A stretch of DNA of 64,000 nucleotides from contig NZ_CP053661.1 of assembly GCF_013177315.1 (NCBI RefSeq), positions 620,001 to 684,000 on the forward strand. The letters run 5' to 3'. The DNA comes from Thermoleptolyngbya sichuanensis A183 (lineage in GTDB: Bacteria > Cyanobacteriota > Cyanobacteriia > Elainellales > Elainellaceae). Below are positions 1 to 10,300 of this stretch, piece after piece (positions within the stretch are counted from its first letter, which is position 1; each line of letters begins with the position of its first letter). The notes below the pieces were generated by a model. That model was not told the origin of the DNA, did no database searches, and worked only from the letters and a program-made list of their open reading frames with translations. A program made the position numbers and the translations under genes.

Positions 1-87
1 GATTTTGCCTGCATCTCTTAATCGCTAATAATTGCTAATAATCGCTAATATCGGTAATTGGTAGTGTTATTCAGTAGCAACGAAACG

Positions 88-522
88 CTAACGGCGGGAT
101 TTGGGGGTGTTTTGCCGTAGGCGATCGCGGATTTGCTCAAGCTGATCTTGGCTGCTGACGGGCGATCGCGGCGACGGCAGTTCCGTATTGGGCCACAGTT
201 CCAGATCAGAGCAGGGGCAGGAAAGTTCCTTGCGCTGTCCCAGATCCAGCATCGGCACGGGCATATTGCAGCGGGCGCAGGACTCGATCACCCAGGCGGG
301 CGAGAGCAGGTCAGCGATGCTCTGCGTCGTGCCTTCCAGATAGCACTGAGAAAGGTCATGCTGCATCAGGATCTTCCAGGCGAGGGCAAAGTCGTAGCTG
401 TAGCGATCGCCCTGCAACACGGTTTTGGGCAGCAGCGGCTCTGCGTTGCCCGGAAGAATTACGCGCTTGCCAAGCTGAAACCAGGAACCCAAATAATCTC
501 TAACCTGCTCGAGAGAAGCCAT
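88..522 (-). CDS. Conserved cyanobacterial protein of unknown function (144 aa)
   Basis: Soluble protein without a signal peptide or membrane segment. I do not recognise the family by function. A CARC motif near residue 83 and a CPCSD motif near residue 103 form a Cys-rich pair that could bind a metal; this is inference. The C-terminal 30 residues are charged and probably disordered. An in-frame ATG exists six codons upstream (540), but the start at 522 is chosen because AGGAGGG lies about seven bases in front of it. The gene is transcribed leftward, alone, with about 240 bases before cobU. Confidence 0.6.
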   Translation of the reverse strand: MASLEQVRDYLGSWFQLGKRVILPGNAEPLLPKTVLQGDRYSYDFALAWKILMQHDLSQCYLEGTTQSIADLLSPAWVIESCARCNMPVPMLDLGQRKELSCPCSDLELWPNTELPSPRSPVSSQDQLEQIRDRLRQNTPKSRR

Positions 523-758
523 AGCGCCCTCCTGGGGCAAAGTCCTTGAAACTGCGATCGCCCCGACTGGATGAAGTAGCCTGCGATTCTAATGGCCTTA
601 GTTACTAATGGCCTTAATGCACTAATGGCCTTAATGGCCTGACCTTAGTTGCCTGAATTCCATTGTCTCTATACGTCCATCCTATCGGCATCCATCAGCC
701 GACAGGAGTCGTAAAACCGAAGCGTTCCTTAAGGTTTTCGGGATGATCCTACTAACAA

Positions 759-1313
759 TCACTCGGTTGCCCCATCAGGCTCCGGCAGCCGCACCCCAAG
801 CTGCGTCAGATCTAGCGCGTAGCCGCCCGTGACCAGATAGACCGACTGGGCGATCGCCCCGATGCGGCGGGTCAGAGAACCAAGGCGATCGCGGAAGATG
901 CGCCCCAGCGGATAGGCCGGCACCACGCCCCAGCCCGTCTCTTCCGCCACCAAGATCAGCTCCGCAGGGCTGGATCGCAGCACAGCCAGCAGCGTGGCAA
1001 CCGTACTCTGCCAGGTGTCTTCGTCTTGCTCCAACACATTTGCCAGCCAGGTTCCCAGGGCATCCACCAGCCAGCACTCGCCAGCAGCGGCAGTCGCCAG
1101 CAGGGCAGCCAGATCCACGGGTTCCTCAAGGCACGTCCAGTCGGCGGGGCGACGCTGCTGATGCTGATCGATGCGGGCCTGCCACTCGGCATCGTCTGCA
1201 CGGCGCTGGGCAGTAGCAACGTAGATCACGGAACCGGCGTGCGATCGCGCTAAATGCTCTGCCCATTCGCTCTTGCCGGAGCGAGAAGGGCCCGTGATCA
1301 GCGTAATGGGCAT
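759..1313 (-). CDS. cobU: Adenosylcobinamide kinase / adenosylcobinamide-phosphate guanylyltransferase
   Basis: Cytoplasmic enzyme that phosphorylates adenosylcobinamide and transfers GMP to it, in assembly of the nucleotide loop of (pseudo)cobalamin. The P-loop GPSRSGKS is at residues 7-14, right after the start. A VVPAYPLGRIFRDRLGSL block near residue 127 matches the family's conserved C-terminal segment, and the length (184 aa) is normal. The frame is open further upstream to 1397, but MPITLITGPSRSGKS is the typical beginning, so 1313 is the start. No other cobalamin genes are nearby, and I see no cobalamin riboswitch in the short divergent gap with the next gene. Confidence 0.9.
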   Translation of the reverse strand: MPITLITGPSRSGKSEWAEHLARSHAGSVIYVATAQRRADDAEWQARIDQHQQRRPADWTCLEEPVDLAALLATAAAGECWLVDALGTWLANVLEQDEDTWQSTVATLLAVLRSSPAELILVAEETGWGVVPAYPLGRIFRDRLGSLTRRIGAIAQSVYLVTGGYALDLTQLGVRLPEPDGATE

Positions 1314-1441
1314 ATTCTCTGCGATGAGAGGACGGAAAAACGCGAGAAAAAGGGTGCAAACGTTGCGAAGAATCTTTCTAGCATATTCCGTTGCCAAAAT
1401 TCCTCGATAGAATGGCGACAGCCGCTTTCCCCCCGCCCATT

Positions 1442-2407
1442 ATGAAATCTGGACTGCAACGGATTGAAGCCACGCTGAATCAGCTCGACACGCTGCCAGA
1501 GGCAGAACCACGAGCGGATCAGCCAGGGGCGCAGTCCACGGTTTCCCCAGAAGCGGAATCGGTGGCGCAGTCTGTAGTGCAATCGGTCGCGCAATCGGTG
1601 GCGCAACCTGCGACCCAGCCCGCCGCGCCCGTGCTGCTAGAACTACCGTTTGGCGGCAAGCTTCCGTCTACATCACAGGGTGGTCACGCTGGCGTTGCGG
1701 AGCCATATCGCCCCGCCGTAGCCCCCAGCCCCCATCCTGTTGCGCCGACGGTTTCTTACACCATTTCTTCCCGCCTTTCCCAGGGACTTGCGCCCACTGT
1801 GTCCCCAAATGCCTCCTCAAGCGGGTCTGCGCCCATTTCCCCGACCCGCGCTCAAACCAGTTCATCACCCGCCGCGCCTGCTACGCCTGACCTGCCGGGT
1901 TTTCCGTTTGCGCCCCTAGCTGCGCCGCGCCACGCCACAGACCCCGCTCTGGCGCTGGGCATTTTGCGGGAGATCGAGGGCACGCTGCTGAGCTGGCAGC
2001 GAGAACTCCAGCGGCTTCAGCTTGAAATTCAAGAATTGCATATGGAGGGACCGATTATCGACGGCTGGCTAGAGTCGCAGCCCACCACCCCACCGCCGCC
2101 AGAGGCCGAGTTTATCCGCCATGCAGAAATCGACGCGCTGATGGGCTATGTGGAAACGATTTGCGACGCTGCGCCCGATGGCATGATTCACAAGTCTCCG
2201 CGAGCGGGCTATCGGCTCTGTGGGCTGGATGCAGACGGTAAGGTGTGGTCGCGGGAGTGCCCGCCGGAGCGCGTGCCCCAGGTGAGTCTGGCGATCGCCC
2301 GCTGCCAGAAGGTGCGCCAACTGGTGACCCGCAAGAACGACCTAGAGTCGCGCCTCAGCAAGCTGGCTGAGCATTTGGTATCGGTGCATAGTGAACTGAT
2401 GACTTGA
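1442..2407 (+). CDS. Conserved cyanobacterial protein of unknown function with Pro/Ser/Ala-rich middle
   Basis: About 321 aa. The N-terminal 25 residues (MKSGLQRIEATLNQLD) look helical. Residues about 30-170 are low-complexity Pro/Ser/Ala/Val, including a VAQSV-type tandem stretch, and are probably disordered. The C-terminal 150 residues form the likely folded part: a helical ILREIEGTLLSWQRELQRL segment, a segment around GYRLCGLDADGKVWSRECP, and a final coiled helix. There is no signal peptide. The start is uncertain: TTG at 1391 and ATG at 1412 are in frame, and none has a clear ribosome-binding site. It is divergent from cobU. Function not recognised. Confidence 0.6.
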   Translation: MKSGLQRIEATLNQLDTLPEAEPRADQPGAQSTVSPEAESVAQSVVQSVAQSVAQPATQPAAPVLLELPFGGKLPSTSQGGHAGVAEPYRPAVAPSPHPVAPTVSYTISSRLSQGLAPTVSPNASSSGSAPISPTRAQTSSSPAAPATPDLPGFPFAPLAAPRHATDPALALGILREIEGTLLSWQRELQRLQLEIQELHMEGPIIDGWLESQPTTPPPPEAEFIRHAEIDALMGYVETICDAAPDGMIHKSPRAGYRLCGLDADGKVWSRECPPERVPQVSLAIARCQKVRQLVTRKNDLESRLSKLAEHLVSVHSELMT

Positions 2408-2571
2408 GGCTGGTTCAATCAAAGTCAACTGTGAACCAGAGGATGAGTGGCGATCGCTGGGCTGCGGCTCTGTTTACCTACATCGTGCCCTACATGGTCA
2501 ATATCCACGGGCAACACATCAGCCGCGATCGCCCTTAGTGGTCATAGCAGTAGCCGTAGTCGCCTTTTGAG

Positions 2572-3063
2572 CTAGGCGACCCGCAGTTGCACCCGGTCAA
2601 AGCCGTGCATTCTGGGGGGTGGTGCAGACTGTGACGTGACGCGCAGTAGCCGGGGAATATCGCCGCTGTTGTAGACCCGAAACTCGCTCTCCACCGTCGC
2701 AGTGGCGGTTCGCACGGCCTGGTTTAGCACGAGGGAGCCACTGGGATCGGACACCGAGCGGTGAAACGTCCCCGGCGGAATCCGCAAAATCTCGCCGTTG
2801 GCCTCTAGCCGCACGATATGGAATGGGTAATCCCAGGAAAAGTTCACCAGATAGAACGTGCGCCCCCCCGACAGCGCCAGCAAGTTGTCTTCCTGGTTGG
2901 GATGCATGTAAAACTGCCAGTGTCCGTCGTCGCTGTTGTTGGGGCTGACGGCGGGGCCCTCATGAAACACGAGGTCGCGGGCGTTGGAATTAGCGATGGT
3001 GATGTCGAAAAACCGAACGCTGGGCGTATCGCGGAATTTTTGGTAGGAAATCAGGTCAAACAT
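2572..3063 (-). CDS. Cupin-like protein of unknown function
   Basis: A 163-residue protein built mostly of predicted beta strands. It carries HWQFYMHPNQEDNLLALSGG (residues about 47-66) followed by ILRIPPGTFHRS (about 93-104), an arrangement resembling the two cupin motifs with His and Gln/Asp ligands and a PxGxxH turn. A cupin fold, possibly metal-binding, is therefore inferred; no substrate can be named. It is transcribed divergently from the LysR-type regulator that starts at 3275. The 211-base gap holds two TTGCA-type palindromes, so the regulator may control this gene. Confidence 0.6.
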   Translation of the reverse strand: MFDLISYQKFRDTPSVRFFDITIANSNARDLVFHEGPAVSPNNSDDGHWQFYMHPNQEDNLLALSGGRTFYLVNFSWDYPFHIVRLEANGEILRIPPGTFHRSVSDPSGSLVLNQAVRTATATVESEFRVYNSGDIPRLLRVTSQSAPPPRMHGFDRVQLRVA

Positions 3064-3089
3064 GGTGGGTTAGCGATGAAGAAGGGCTG

Positions 3090-3172
3090 TTGCATTGCAA
3101 CGCTGCGTTTCGGCTACCCTAACGCAGGGCTTTTGACAGATACAAAACTTAAGGCGGGTTGCATCTATGCAA
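3090..3172. promoter_or_regulatory. Two TTGCA...TGCAA palindromes between divergent genes (candidate LysR operator)
   Basis: TTGCATTGCAA lies at 3090-3100 and TTGCATCTATGCAA at 3159-3172. Both are perfect inverted repeats with the same half site. The second fits the T-N11-A pattern of LysR-family binding sites. Their location between a LysR regulator and a divergent gene is the classic arrangement for such sites. Binding itself is inference. Confidence 0.4.
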
Positions 3173-3274
3173 AAAGCGGATGGATGTGTCAAATTTCCCG
3201 TGCTATACCATTTCACCGTGTGTCAGATTAGGGGCAGAGCGGTGGACGGTTTTCGTGAACTTTTACGAATTTTT

Positions 3275-4159
3275 ATGAACATTGACCAGTTGCGCGTGTT
3301 TGTGACCGTGGCCGAACTGGGCAGCTTTTCGACCGCAGCGCTCAAGCTGGATGTGTCGCAATCTTCTGTGAGTCGGGCGATCGCTGCGCTGGAGGAGGAA
3401 TTGGGCGTGTCGCTGCTCACCCGCGGACGGTTTGGGGCACACCCGACGCAGCTTGGTGAGCGGGTGCTGGTGCAGGCGCAGCAGATTTTGCAAGCGCGAG
3501 AACGGATTGACTATGAAGTGAACCTGGCGCGGGGGTTGCAGGGCGGGCGCGTTCGGCTGGCTTCTTTTCGCAGTGCGGCGACCCACCTGCTGCCGCCGCG
3601 AATTGCCCAGTTTTGCCAGCGCTTTCCTCAGATCGAAGTGACGCTGACGGAAGACGACCCGCTGGCGGTGGAGCAGGCCCTCCGAGAAGGTGCGGTGGAT
3701 ATTGGGCTGGTGCCACTGCCCCGGTCTGAGGAGTTCGACACCTGGGAAATCGGGCGAGATGAGTTTGTGGTGCTGCTGCCGCCTGGCCGCAGATCTGTGC
3801 CGGAGCCGATCACCTGGGAGGTGCTGTCGCGGATGTCGTTTATTTTGTACAACTACGCCGAATGTACCTCTGCCGTGCGCGATCACTGGGAGCGCTGGGG
3901 GCAGACGCTGCGGGTCGCCTACGAGGTCAAAGAAGATTCCACAATTGTCAGCATGGTGGCGCAGGGTTTGGGCGCAGCGATTTTGCCCCGACTAGCGGCG
4001 CTGCCGATTCCAGATGGCGTGCAGGTGCGATCGCTCCCGGTGCCGCTGGAGCGGGTGATCGGTGCTGCGGTCTTGGCAAACGTGCTGCATCCGCCCGCTG
4101 TGTTTGTGTTTCTGGACGCGCTCCGGGGCACGGGGCAGTTTCGCCAGTCAGCTGCGTGA
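3275..4159 (+). CDS. LysR-family transcriptional regulator
   Basis: A 294-residue regulator. The N-terminal winged helix-turn-helix covers residues about 1-60 (MNIDQLRVFVTVAELGSF, then a recognition-helix segment SQSSVSRAIAALEEELG). The periplasmic-binding-like effector domain covers residues about 90-290. The frame is open upstream to 3167, but the family always starts at this MNIDQLRVF-like position, so 3275 is used. Its last 12 bases overlap the end of the convergent transporter gene. The divergent cupin-like gene and the convergent exporter are the likely targets, by context only. The inducer is unknown. Confidence 0.9.
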   Translation: MNIDQLRVFVTVAELGSFSTAALKLDVSQSSVSRAIAALEEELGVSLLTRGRFGAHPTQLGERVLVQAQQILQARERIDYEVNLARGLQGGRVRLASFRSAATHLLPPRIAQFCQRFPQIEVTLTEDDPLAVEQALREGAVDIGLVPLPRSEEFDTWEIGRDEFVVLLPPGRRSVPEPITWEVLSRMSFILYNYAECTSAVRDHWERWGQTLRVAYEVKEDSTIVSMVAQGLGAAILPRLAALPIPDGVQVRSLPVPLERVIGAAVLANVLHPPAVFVFLDALRGTGQFRQSAA

Positions 4160-5059
4160 TTGAGACTTCAGGGCAAAATGCAGCCCCAGGATAATCAGGC
4201 TCATGCTGAACAGCATCAGGACGGTCATGGGCTGCCGAAAGAAGGCAAAGGCCAGCAGCGTTACGAAGATGGGAACGAGGCTGTAGACCGAACTGGAGGC
4301 GCGGGTGGGGCCGATGGCTTTGACGCTGAGGTTGTAGAGAAAATAGCCCAGGCCCGATGCGCCCACGCCCATGTAGCTGAGGGAGGCGATCGCCGCTGGA
4401 GAGAGCCGCGCCACCGTGGCCCAGTCTTCGCGCAGGCTCAGCAGCAATAGCCAGATCACGCCAAACCCGGCTGCATAGAAGCTGACTGTGAAGCCGGAAT
4501 AGCGCTGACTCAGCACCTTGATCAGCAGTGAGTACACAACCCAACTCAGCACCGCGCACAGCATCAGCCCGTCGCCCCGGTTGATTTGCATCTTGACCAA
4601 GTTGCCGAGGTCGCCTTTGGACAGCAGCGCCAGCACGCCCACCAGGGCGATCGCCCCGCCGAAGTAGTTTTGCAGCGTCAGCCTTTCTCGAAGGAACAGC
4701 GCCGCCGCGATGCCCGTGATGACAGGATTGAAGGCGTTGATGATGGCAGTGTTGGCGATCGCCGTATAGCGCAGGCTGAGAAAGAAGAAAAAGTGATAGC
4801 CGACCACGCCGAATAAGCCCAGCAATGCCAGTAGGAAAACATCCTTTTTTTGCACAAACAGCGATGATTGTTTGTAGTGAATCAGCAGGCTAGAGAGAAA
4901 GACTAGGGCAATCAGGTAACGCAGCAACGTTGTCAAGATGGGGCTGAGTTCAACTGTTGTAAATTTTCCAGCAATGAAGCTGCCTGCAAACAAAAGACTG
5001 GTCAGCGCGGTTAGTAAAATTGGCAGGAGGCGATCGCGCAGCATAATAACTTGATACAC
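4148..5059 (-). CDS. DMT-superfamily transporter (EamA-type, ten membrane helices)
   Basis: A 303-residue inner-membrane protein with two EamA repeats of about five hydrophobic helices each (residues about 10-145 and 160-295). The family contains exporters of amino acids, metabolites and drugs; the substrate cannot be read from sequence. A second Met at 5044 is an equally possible start, and no clear ribosome-binding site separates them. The end overlaps the convergent LysR gene by 12 bases, so the pair could be co-regulated, but this is inference. Confidence 0.87.
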   Translation of the reverse strand: MYQVIMLRDRLLPILLTALTSLLFAGSFIAGKFTTVELSPILTTLLRYLIALVFLSSLLIHYKQSSLFVQKKDVFLLALLGLFGVVGYHFFFFLSLRYTAIANTAIINAFNPVITGIAAALFLRERLTLQNYFGGAIALVGVLALLSKGDLGNLVKMQINRGDGLMLCAVLSWVVYSLLIKVLSQRYSGFTVSFYAAGFGVIWLLLLSLREDWATVARLSPAAIASLSYMGVGASGLGYFLYNLSVKAIGPTRASSSVYSLVPIFVTLLAFAFFRQPMTVLMLFSMSLIILGLHFALKSQSRS

Positions 5060-5263
5060 TACAAAAACTGAACCCAGACGTGACTCAGGGCATCCCTAAA
5101 CGCGCAATCTGTGAGCGATTGATGTAATCCAGGTAACACTTCAGGGCGATTTGGAAGGTTCTGAAGGTTAACTTGATGTTGCAGATGTTACAGCAGATGT
5201 TGCACAGAATTATGTTGCATAAGATGCGGCTAAAGAGGATATTTTGTCAAAGTTTTAGTCTGT

Positions 5264-7264
5264 ATGGTTCTAGTCCGTATTGAAGTTGTTTTTATCCCTG
5301 GCTTTTTAGAATACTTTTTTGAATTTACAGCCTGGTTGTTTCATCAAAATGCGATTCAGATGCGAAATTTAAGTTTGTTTCAAAAACTGACTTTAAGGAA
5401 GAAACCCTGGAGCGCTTCTAGGAAAATGGGTTCATGGAACGGGCGATCGCACGCCCGATCTTCTTGGCTCAAAACTGGGATGCAAGCGCTTAGCATCTTG
5501 CTTCTAACGCTGCTTTGGGCTGCTGCTCCCAGTTTGCTGGCTGGTAGTTTGCTAACTAGTAGTCCGCTGGCGAGTAGTCCGCTGGCTGATAGTCAGGTTG
5601 CGCCTGTTCATCTGATTCATGCATCGAGCCATGCGCTGGAGATTGATGGTCTAGAAATCTTTGCGCCCAGATCAGAGCCGAAAGCAGAGGAACCTGCGGA
5701 CGAGCCGCAGACTGGGCAACAGGATGCGTCTAGAGTGCCTCAGGGTGCAGCCGTGACCTTGGGCGGCAAAACCCTGTTTAACGTGGAAGCCTCGATCGGC
5801 ACAAAATCCCGCGCGGAACGAGCCGCCGAAGCCTCCAGAGCAATTCGGTCGGCGGCAACGAATTCTCAGATTCCGCTAGAAGATTTTCGGTTGAATGATC
5901 TACCCAATAATGGAGTGACGCAAATTCTGGCAGGCGAAGATTTGCTGATAGCTGTTACCCAAGCAGATGCAAATGTTGCTGAGATGTCGCGAGAAGCCCT
6001 AGCGCGACAGCATCTTGAAGAAATTAAAGACGGCGTGATTGAGTATCGCAACACGCGATCGCCCCAAAAGCTATTAGCAGGACTCGGCAAAACGGCGATC
6101 GCCACGCTCATCTTCGCGCTGCTGTTCTCTCTGATTAATCGTCTATTTAAGGGGATTGATCAAAAGATAGAATCTTCCGATCGATTTCGCATTCGCACTC
6201 TGCACTTGGGCAGGCGAGAAGTTCTATCTGCACAGCAGTTAACCAACTATCTAATTCGGTTCTCTGGGCTGCTTAAAATCATAGTGCTGCTGACGCTAAT
6301 CTCGATTTTTGTCAATACGGTTCTCTCGTTTTTTCCGGCAACGCAATCTGTTTCGATCGGCATTTTCTCGTCTATTTTTTCGGTTTTCAGTCAACTATTT
6401 TTTGGCTTTCTGGGATACCTGCCCAAGCTGATTTTTCTGGTCATCTTAGGATATGCCGCTATCTACTTAATGCGGTTCTCCAGATTTGTTTTCTCTGAAA
6501 TAGACAAGGGCGATCTCAGCATTCCAGGCTTTGATCGAGATTGGGCGATTCCCACCGAGCGCATTGCCCAAATTCTGATTCTGGCGCTGTTTGCAGTCAT
6601 TGCATTTCCCTACTTGCCAGGAGCGGGCAGCGATGCCTTTCAGGGCATTTCAATCTTCTTGGGTATTCTGATTTCGCTGGGTTCTAGTTCAGCAATTGCT
6701 AACATCATCGCAGGCATCTTGTTGACCTATACTCGCGCCTTCAAGCTCGGTGATGAAGTGGAAATTGGTGACGTGGCGGGGACAGTGGTTGAAAAGGGGC
6801 TATTGGTGACTCGAATCCTCACTGACAAAAACTATTACGCCAGTATTCCCAATGCAGAAGTTCTGGGTACGACGGTGACCAATTTTCGCCAAGGCGGTTC
6901 GATGAGAAACGAAGAAGACGAGCCGCCAATGGTGTTTGTAGAAGTTGGTTTCCGATATGATGTGCCCTGGCAAATAGCCTACGAAATTTTGGTTGAGGCA
7001 GCCAAAGAGACGAAGGACGTGTTGCCCGAACCAGAGCCGTTTGTGCGGAACATTGAGTTCGCAGAGCAGTGTGTGATTTACGAAATTAACGTGTTCACAA
7101 ACAACTTTCGGGATGACGAAATCATCGAGTCCGATCTGCGGCGAAATATTCAAGGCAAGTGCTATGAACGCGGCATTGAGCTTGCGCCCTTGCAGCAATT
7201 TACCGTGGTGCGCCGCAACGGCAAATCGACATCGACCATGCCGCGCAGCTTAGAGCAGAACTAG
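5264..7264 (+). CDS. Mechanosensitive ion channel, MscS family, with long N-terminal domain
   Basis: A 666-residue membrane protein. A hydrophobic segment at residues about 73-95 looks like a signal peptide or first helix, followed by a probable periplasmic domain (about 100-265). Several membrane helices then follow (about 270-460). The pore helix and beta domain follow from about residue 465 (GSSSAIANIIAGILLTYTRAF, then KLGDEVEIGDVAGTV), which is the MscS signature. The family releases solutes at high membrane tension. The start is uncertain: Met codons at 5264, 5360 and in front of the hydrophobic segment are all possible. The last 44 bases of the gene are part of a tandem duplication. Confidence 0.85.
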   Translation: MVLVRIEVVFIPGFLEYFFEFTAWLFHQNAIQMRNLSLFQKLTLRKKPWSASRKMGSWNGRSHARSSWLKTGMQALSILLLTLLWAAAPSLLAGSLLTSSPLASSPLADSQVAPVHLIHASSHALEIDGLEIFAPRSEPKAEEPADEPQTGQQDASRVPQGAAVTLGGKTLFNVEASIGTKSRAERAAEASRAIRSAATNSQIPLEDFRLNDLPNNGVTQILAGEDLLIAVTQADANVAEMSREALARQHLEEIKDGVIEYRNTRSPQKLLAGLGKTAIATLIFALLFSLINRLFKGIDQKIESSDRFRIRTLHLGRREVLSAQQLTNYLIRFSGLLKIIVLLTLISIFVNTVLSFFPATQSVSIGIFSSIFSVFSQLFFGFLGYLPKLIFLVILGYAAIYLMRFSRFVFSEIDKGDLSIPGFDRDWAIPTERIAQILILALFAVIAFPYLPGAGSDAFQGISIFLGILISLGSSSAIANIIAGILLTYTRAFKLGDEVEIGDVAGTVVEKGLLVTRILTDKNYYASIPNAEVLGTTVTNFRQGGSMRNEEDEPPMVFVEVGFRYDVPWQIAYEILVEAAKETKDVLPEPEPFVRNIEFAEQCVIYEINVFTNNFRDDEIIESDLRRNIQGKCYERGIELAPLQQFTVVRRNGKSTSTMPRSLEQN

Positions 7265-7327
7265 CCGGAGTCTGGCAATCGACATCGACCATGCCGCGCA
7301 GCCTGAAGCAGAACTAGCCGGAGTCTG
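7221..7327 (+). repeat. 54/53 bp tandem duplication across the stop codon of the MscS gene
   Basis: Copy 1 is at 7221-7274 and copy 2 at 7275-7327. They differ by one deleted base and a few substitutions (AGCTTAGAG versus AGCCTGAAG). The first copy contains the last coding bases and the TAG stop; the second lies downstream. Confidence 0.9.
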
Positions 7328-7350
7328 CTGCAAATCGTAAATCTACCTTG

Positions 7351-10300
7351 CTACCAGGGACTGCCGATCATCGTAAAGGCGGCCCAATAGTAGGGATGAG
7401 ACAGGGCTTGCCCACGCAGTTCGCTAATGCTGCTGGCGGGTAAGATCAGGTCGCCGACTCTGCCCAGTCCGCGCAGGCGACCCGCTTCGTCGATGCCCAC
7501 TTCGCCCCGCGCCATCGCGACCTGGGCTTGGCGTAGCGCCTCTGCCTTGATCGGCGAGGTGGCCAGGTTTTCATAAAAGCGGGTCATCAGGGCAGTCGTG
7601 GCAGCATCGCTGACGTACCACAGGCTGGCGACGACGGTCTTTACGCCCGTTTGCACGGCCAGTCCGGCAAAGCCCAGTTCGGCTTGTTCATTGCCCAACG
7701 CGGTGCGGCAGGCGCTCAGCACCAGCATTTCGACGGGTGGGTCGTTCCAGCCAAGTTGTTTCACCTGATCCAGCCCCAGCCGCTCATCCCAGAACTGAAT
7801 GTAGGACGCGCTGATGTTGCCTGCCACAAAGTCGGCGTGGGTGGCGAGGTGAATGATGCCGAAGGGCTGCTGCTGGCGGGCGGCGCGGAGGTTGGCTAGG
7901 GTGCTGCGCTCGTCTAGAAAAATCTGCCCGCGCCAAAGCTTTAGCACCAGCGCGTTTAGCTCGACTGGCACCGACGGCAGGGGGGCCTGACCCTGCGTGC
8001 TTTTGGACACGCCCATTGCCAGCATTTGGGTGTTGCGAATATCGACGTAGCGTGTGTCGGTGAGGCTGAGGCTGGGCATGAGGCCGACGCTGTATTGCTC
8101 CACTAGGAACTGTTCGCCGTCGTGGAGTGCGGCATAGGGCAAGGCTCTCAGACCGGCCGGCGGCAAGAATACGAGGTTTTCGACTTCGCGCTCGTCTAGC
8201 TCGGCTTTGATGGGCGCGACAAACCATTGGTATAGCTGCTGGGACGACCGCAGGTAGCGGGTGTTCAGCACGTTTGCGGGATTGGTGACTTCGTTGCGAA
8301 ATTCCTGGGCGATCGCCATCACTTGGGCCCGGGTTGCGCCCTCGACGCGCTTGCGAATCAGGTTATTTTGGGACGTGACGACCACTAGCTCAAGCTGATC
8401 GGTGTCTTGGGGTGGCACGCTTTCGCGCAAAAGCCCCGACTGGGGTGGCACAAAGCTGATATAAACGAAACCAGGGCGGACTCCGGTGGCCTGTTCGATG
8501 GCATAGGCGATCGCCCGTCCATCGGCCAGCGACAGCGGCCGCGTCGCCTCTAGTCCCAGAAATTCAATAAACTCGCTGCTGAATTCATCCTCAAAGTAGT
8601 AGATATCGGGTTCGATGCTAGGAAACCAGGGTTCCCCAATCACGCCGATGTCCTCAAAGCCGTCCCCAAAGTCGTCCTCGCCCTCGTTGAATTCATTGTC
8701 AGTGCTGTTGCGCTGAGGCGGACGTACCGTACCGCCGCCATTACCGCCGCCGTTACCGCCGCCGTTACCACCACCATTACCGCCATTATTCGGCCTGGGT
8801 TGGACACTAACCTGCACCGGGCGAGCGGGGGAGCGACTGAGGACACCGCCCTGGCCATTGGGGTCGGTTGCGACGACGCTAAACACATCTAGCAAAAAAG
8901 TCAGATCCGTGCCCGTGTTGGGCAGCGTCACGTCTAGACTGTCGCTGGGGCTGATCACGGTTCCCACGCCAACGGGCGACCCGTCGCGGGTGATGCTGAC
9001 TCCGGGGGCGATCGCCGCAATTTGAAAACCAATCGTATCTCGGTCAGCATCGCTCCCCGACAATCCTAAGTTACTGACCAAAATCTGAATCGTTTGCCCT
9101 TGCTGCCCCGCCCCTTGGTTGGAATTGATAATGTCAAGGTTGGGGGCGCTGTTGACAGAATTAATAGTGATTCCAGGCGTGGTTGTGTTGATGCTGCCGT
9201 TGAACTCGACTGGAAACTGGCTGCTGCTGATGCTGCTGTTCCCGGTCGAGAGGCTACCGCGAGTGCCGTTGGGGGTTCCCGCCACGCCCACCACAAAATC
9301 GAAATTGTCGGGGCCGCCTGCGTGGGTGATTGTGATCGTGCCGTTATTCAGCGGGTTGCTGCCCTGGGTGGCGATACTGGTTGCTTCGGACAGGCTCTCG
9401 TCTGCAATAATGCCTGTCACCTGGACGCGATCGCCCCTCAGCGTGACATTCCCGCCTGCGCCCTCCGCAGACGGAATTTCGGGCCCTGGGATGCTGCGAG
9501 TATCAATCGACTCGACCGTGACATTGCCCAACTCGCTGATGACGTTTACTGGGCCCGCGCCAAAGCCCAGCGAGTTCTGCGTACTCAGCCGTGCTACGGT
9601 AATGTCGCCTGATGCCCGGAGGCTGATTTGACCTGTAGTCTCAAAGAGAAATCCGCCCGTGTCGAGATTTCCGGCCCGAATCGATGCACCAGAAATCAGC
9701 AAGTTGCGTCCCCCTGTTGTCAGGGTATTGCTGGTGCCCATGCTAAAGCTGCCTGCGCCATTGTTATCTGCATCGGCAACAAACTGAATCGTGCCGGTGC
9801 CCGGCGTATCGTCGAGGAACAAATCCAGCCCGTCGATGAGGGTGATATCGTTGGTGGCTTGCAGGATAATATCGCCGCCAAAACTAAGCAGAGAATCGGC
9901 TGAGACGTTGATGGTTTGGTTTGGAAACTCGTTGGCAAAAATGTCTGGCAGGGCAGCGTCGACCCCCGGAGAGTTGGGCAGGTCGCTGATGATGATGTTC
10001 AAGGGATCGAGCAGCAGCGTCCCCGCTCGCCCGTTGGGCGCACTGGCATCCACCGTGCCGTCAAATCCCAGGCTGAGCTTGCCCGACACTTCTACCAAAC
10101 CGCCGTTGCCGCTCTGACTGCCGCCTCTACTGCGGATGGTTCCTGAAAAGGCGGTGGCCTCGTCTGACCAGATGACGACCGGGCCGCCGTTGCCTGTGGC
10201 GATCGCATCGGCATTCAGGCTGGAGTCTGCGCTGACATAGGTGCGGCGGGCGTTGGGCACGCTTCCCCGTCCCTGATAGCCGCCGCCCACCTGGATTGGC

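Noticed and set aside
1314-1441. Cobalamin riboswitch in front of cobU
   Set aside because: The gap is short and I could not find the conserved B12-box sequence on the minus strand.
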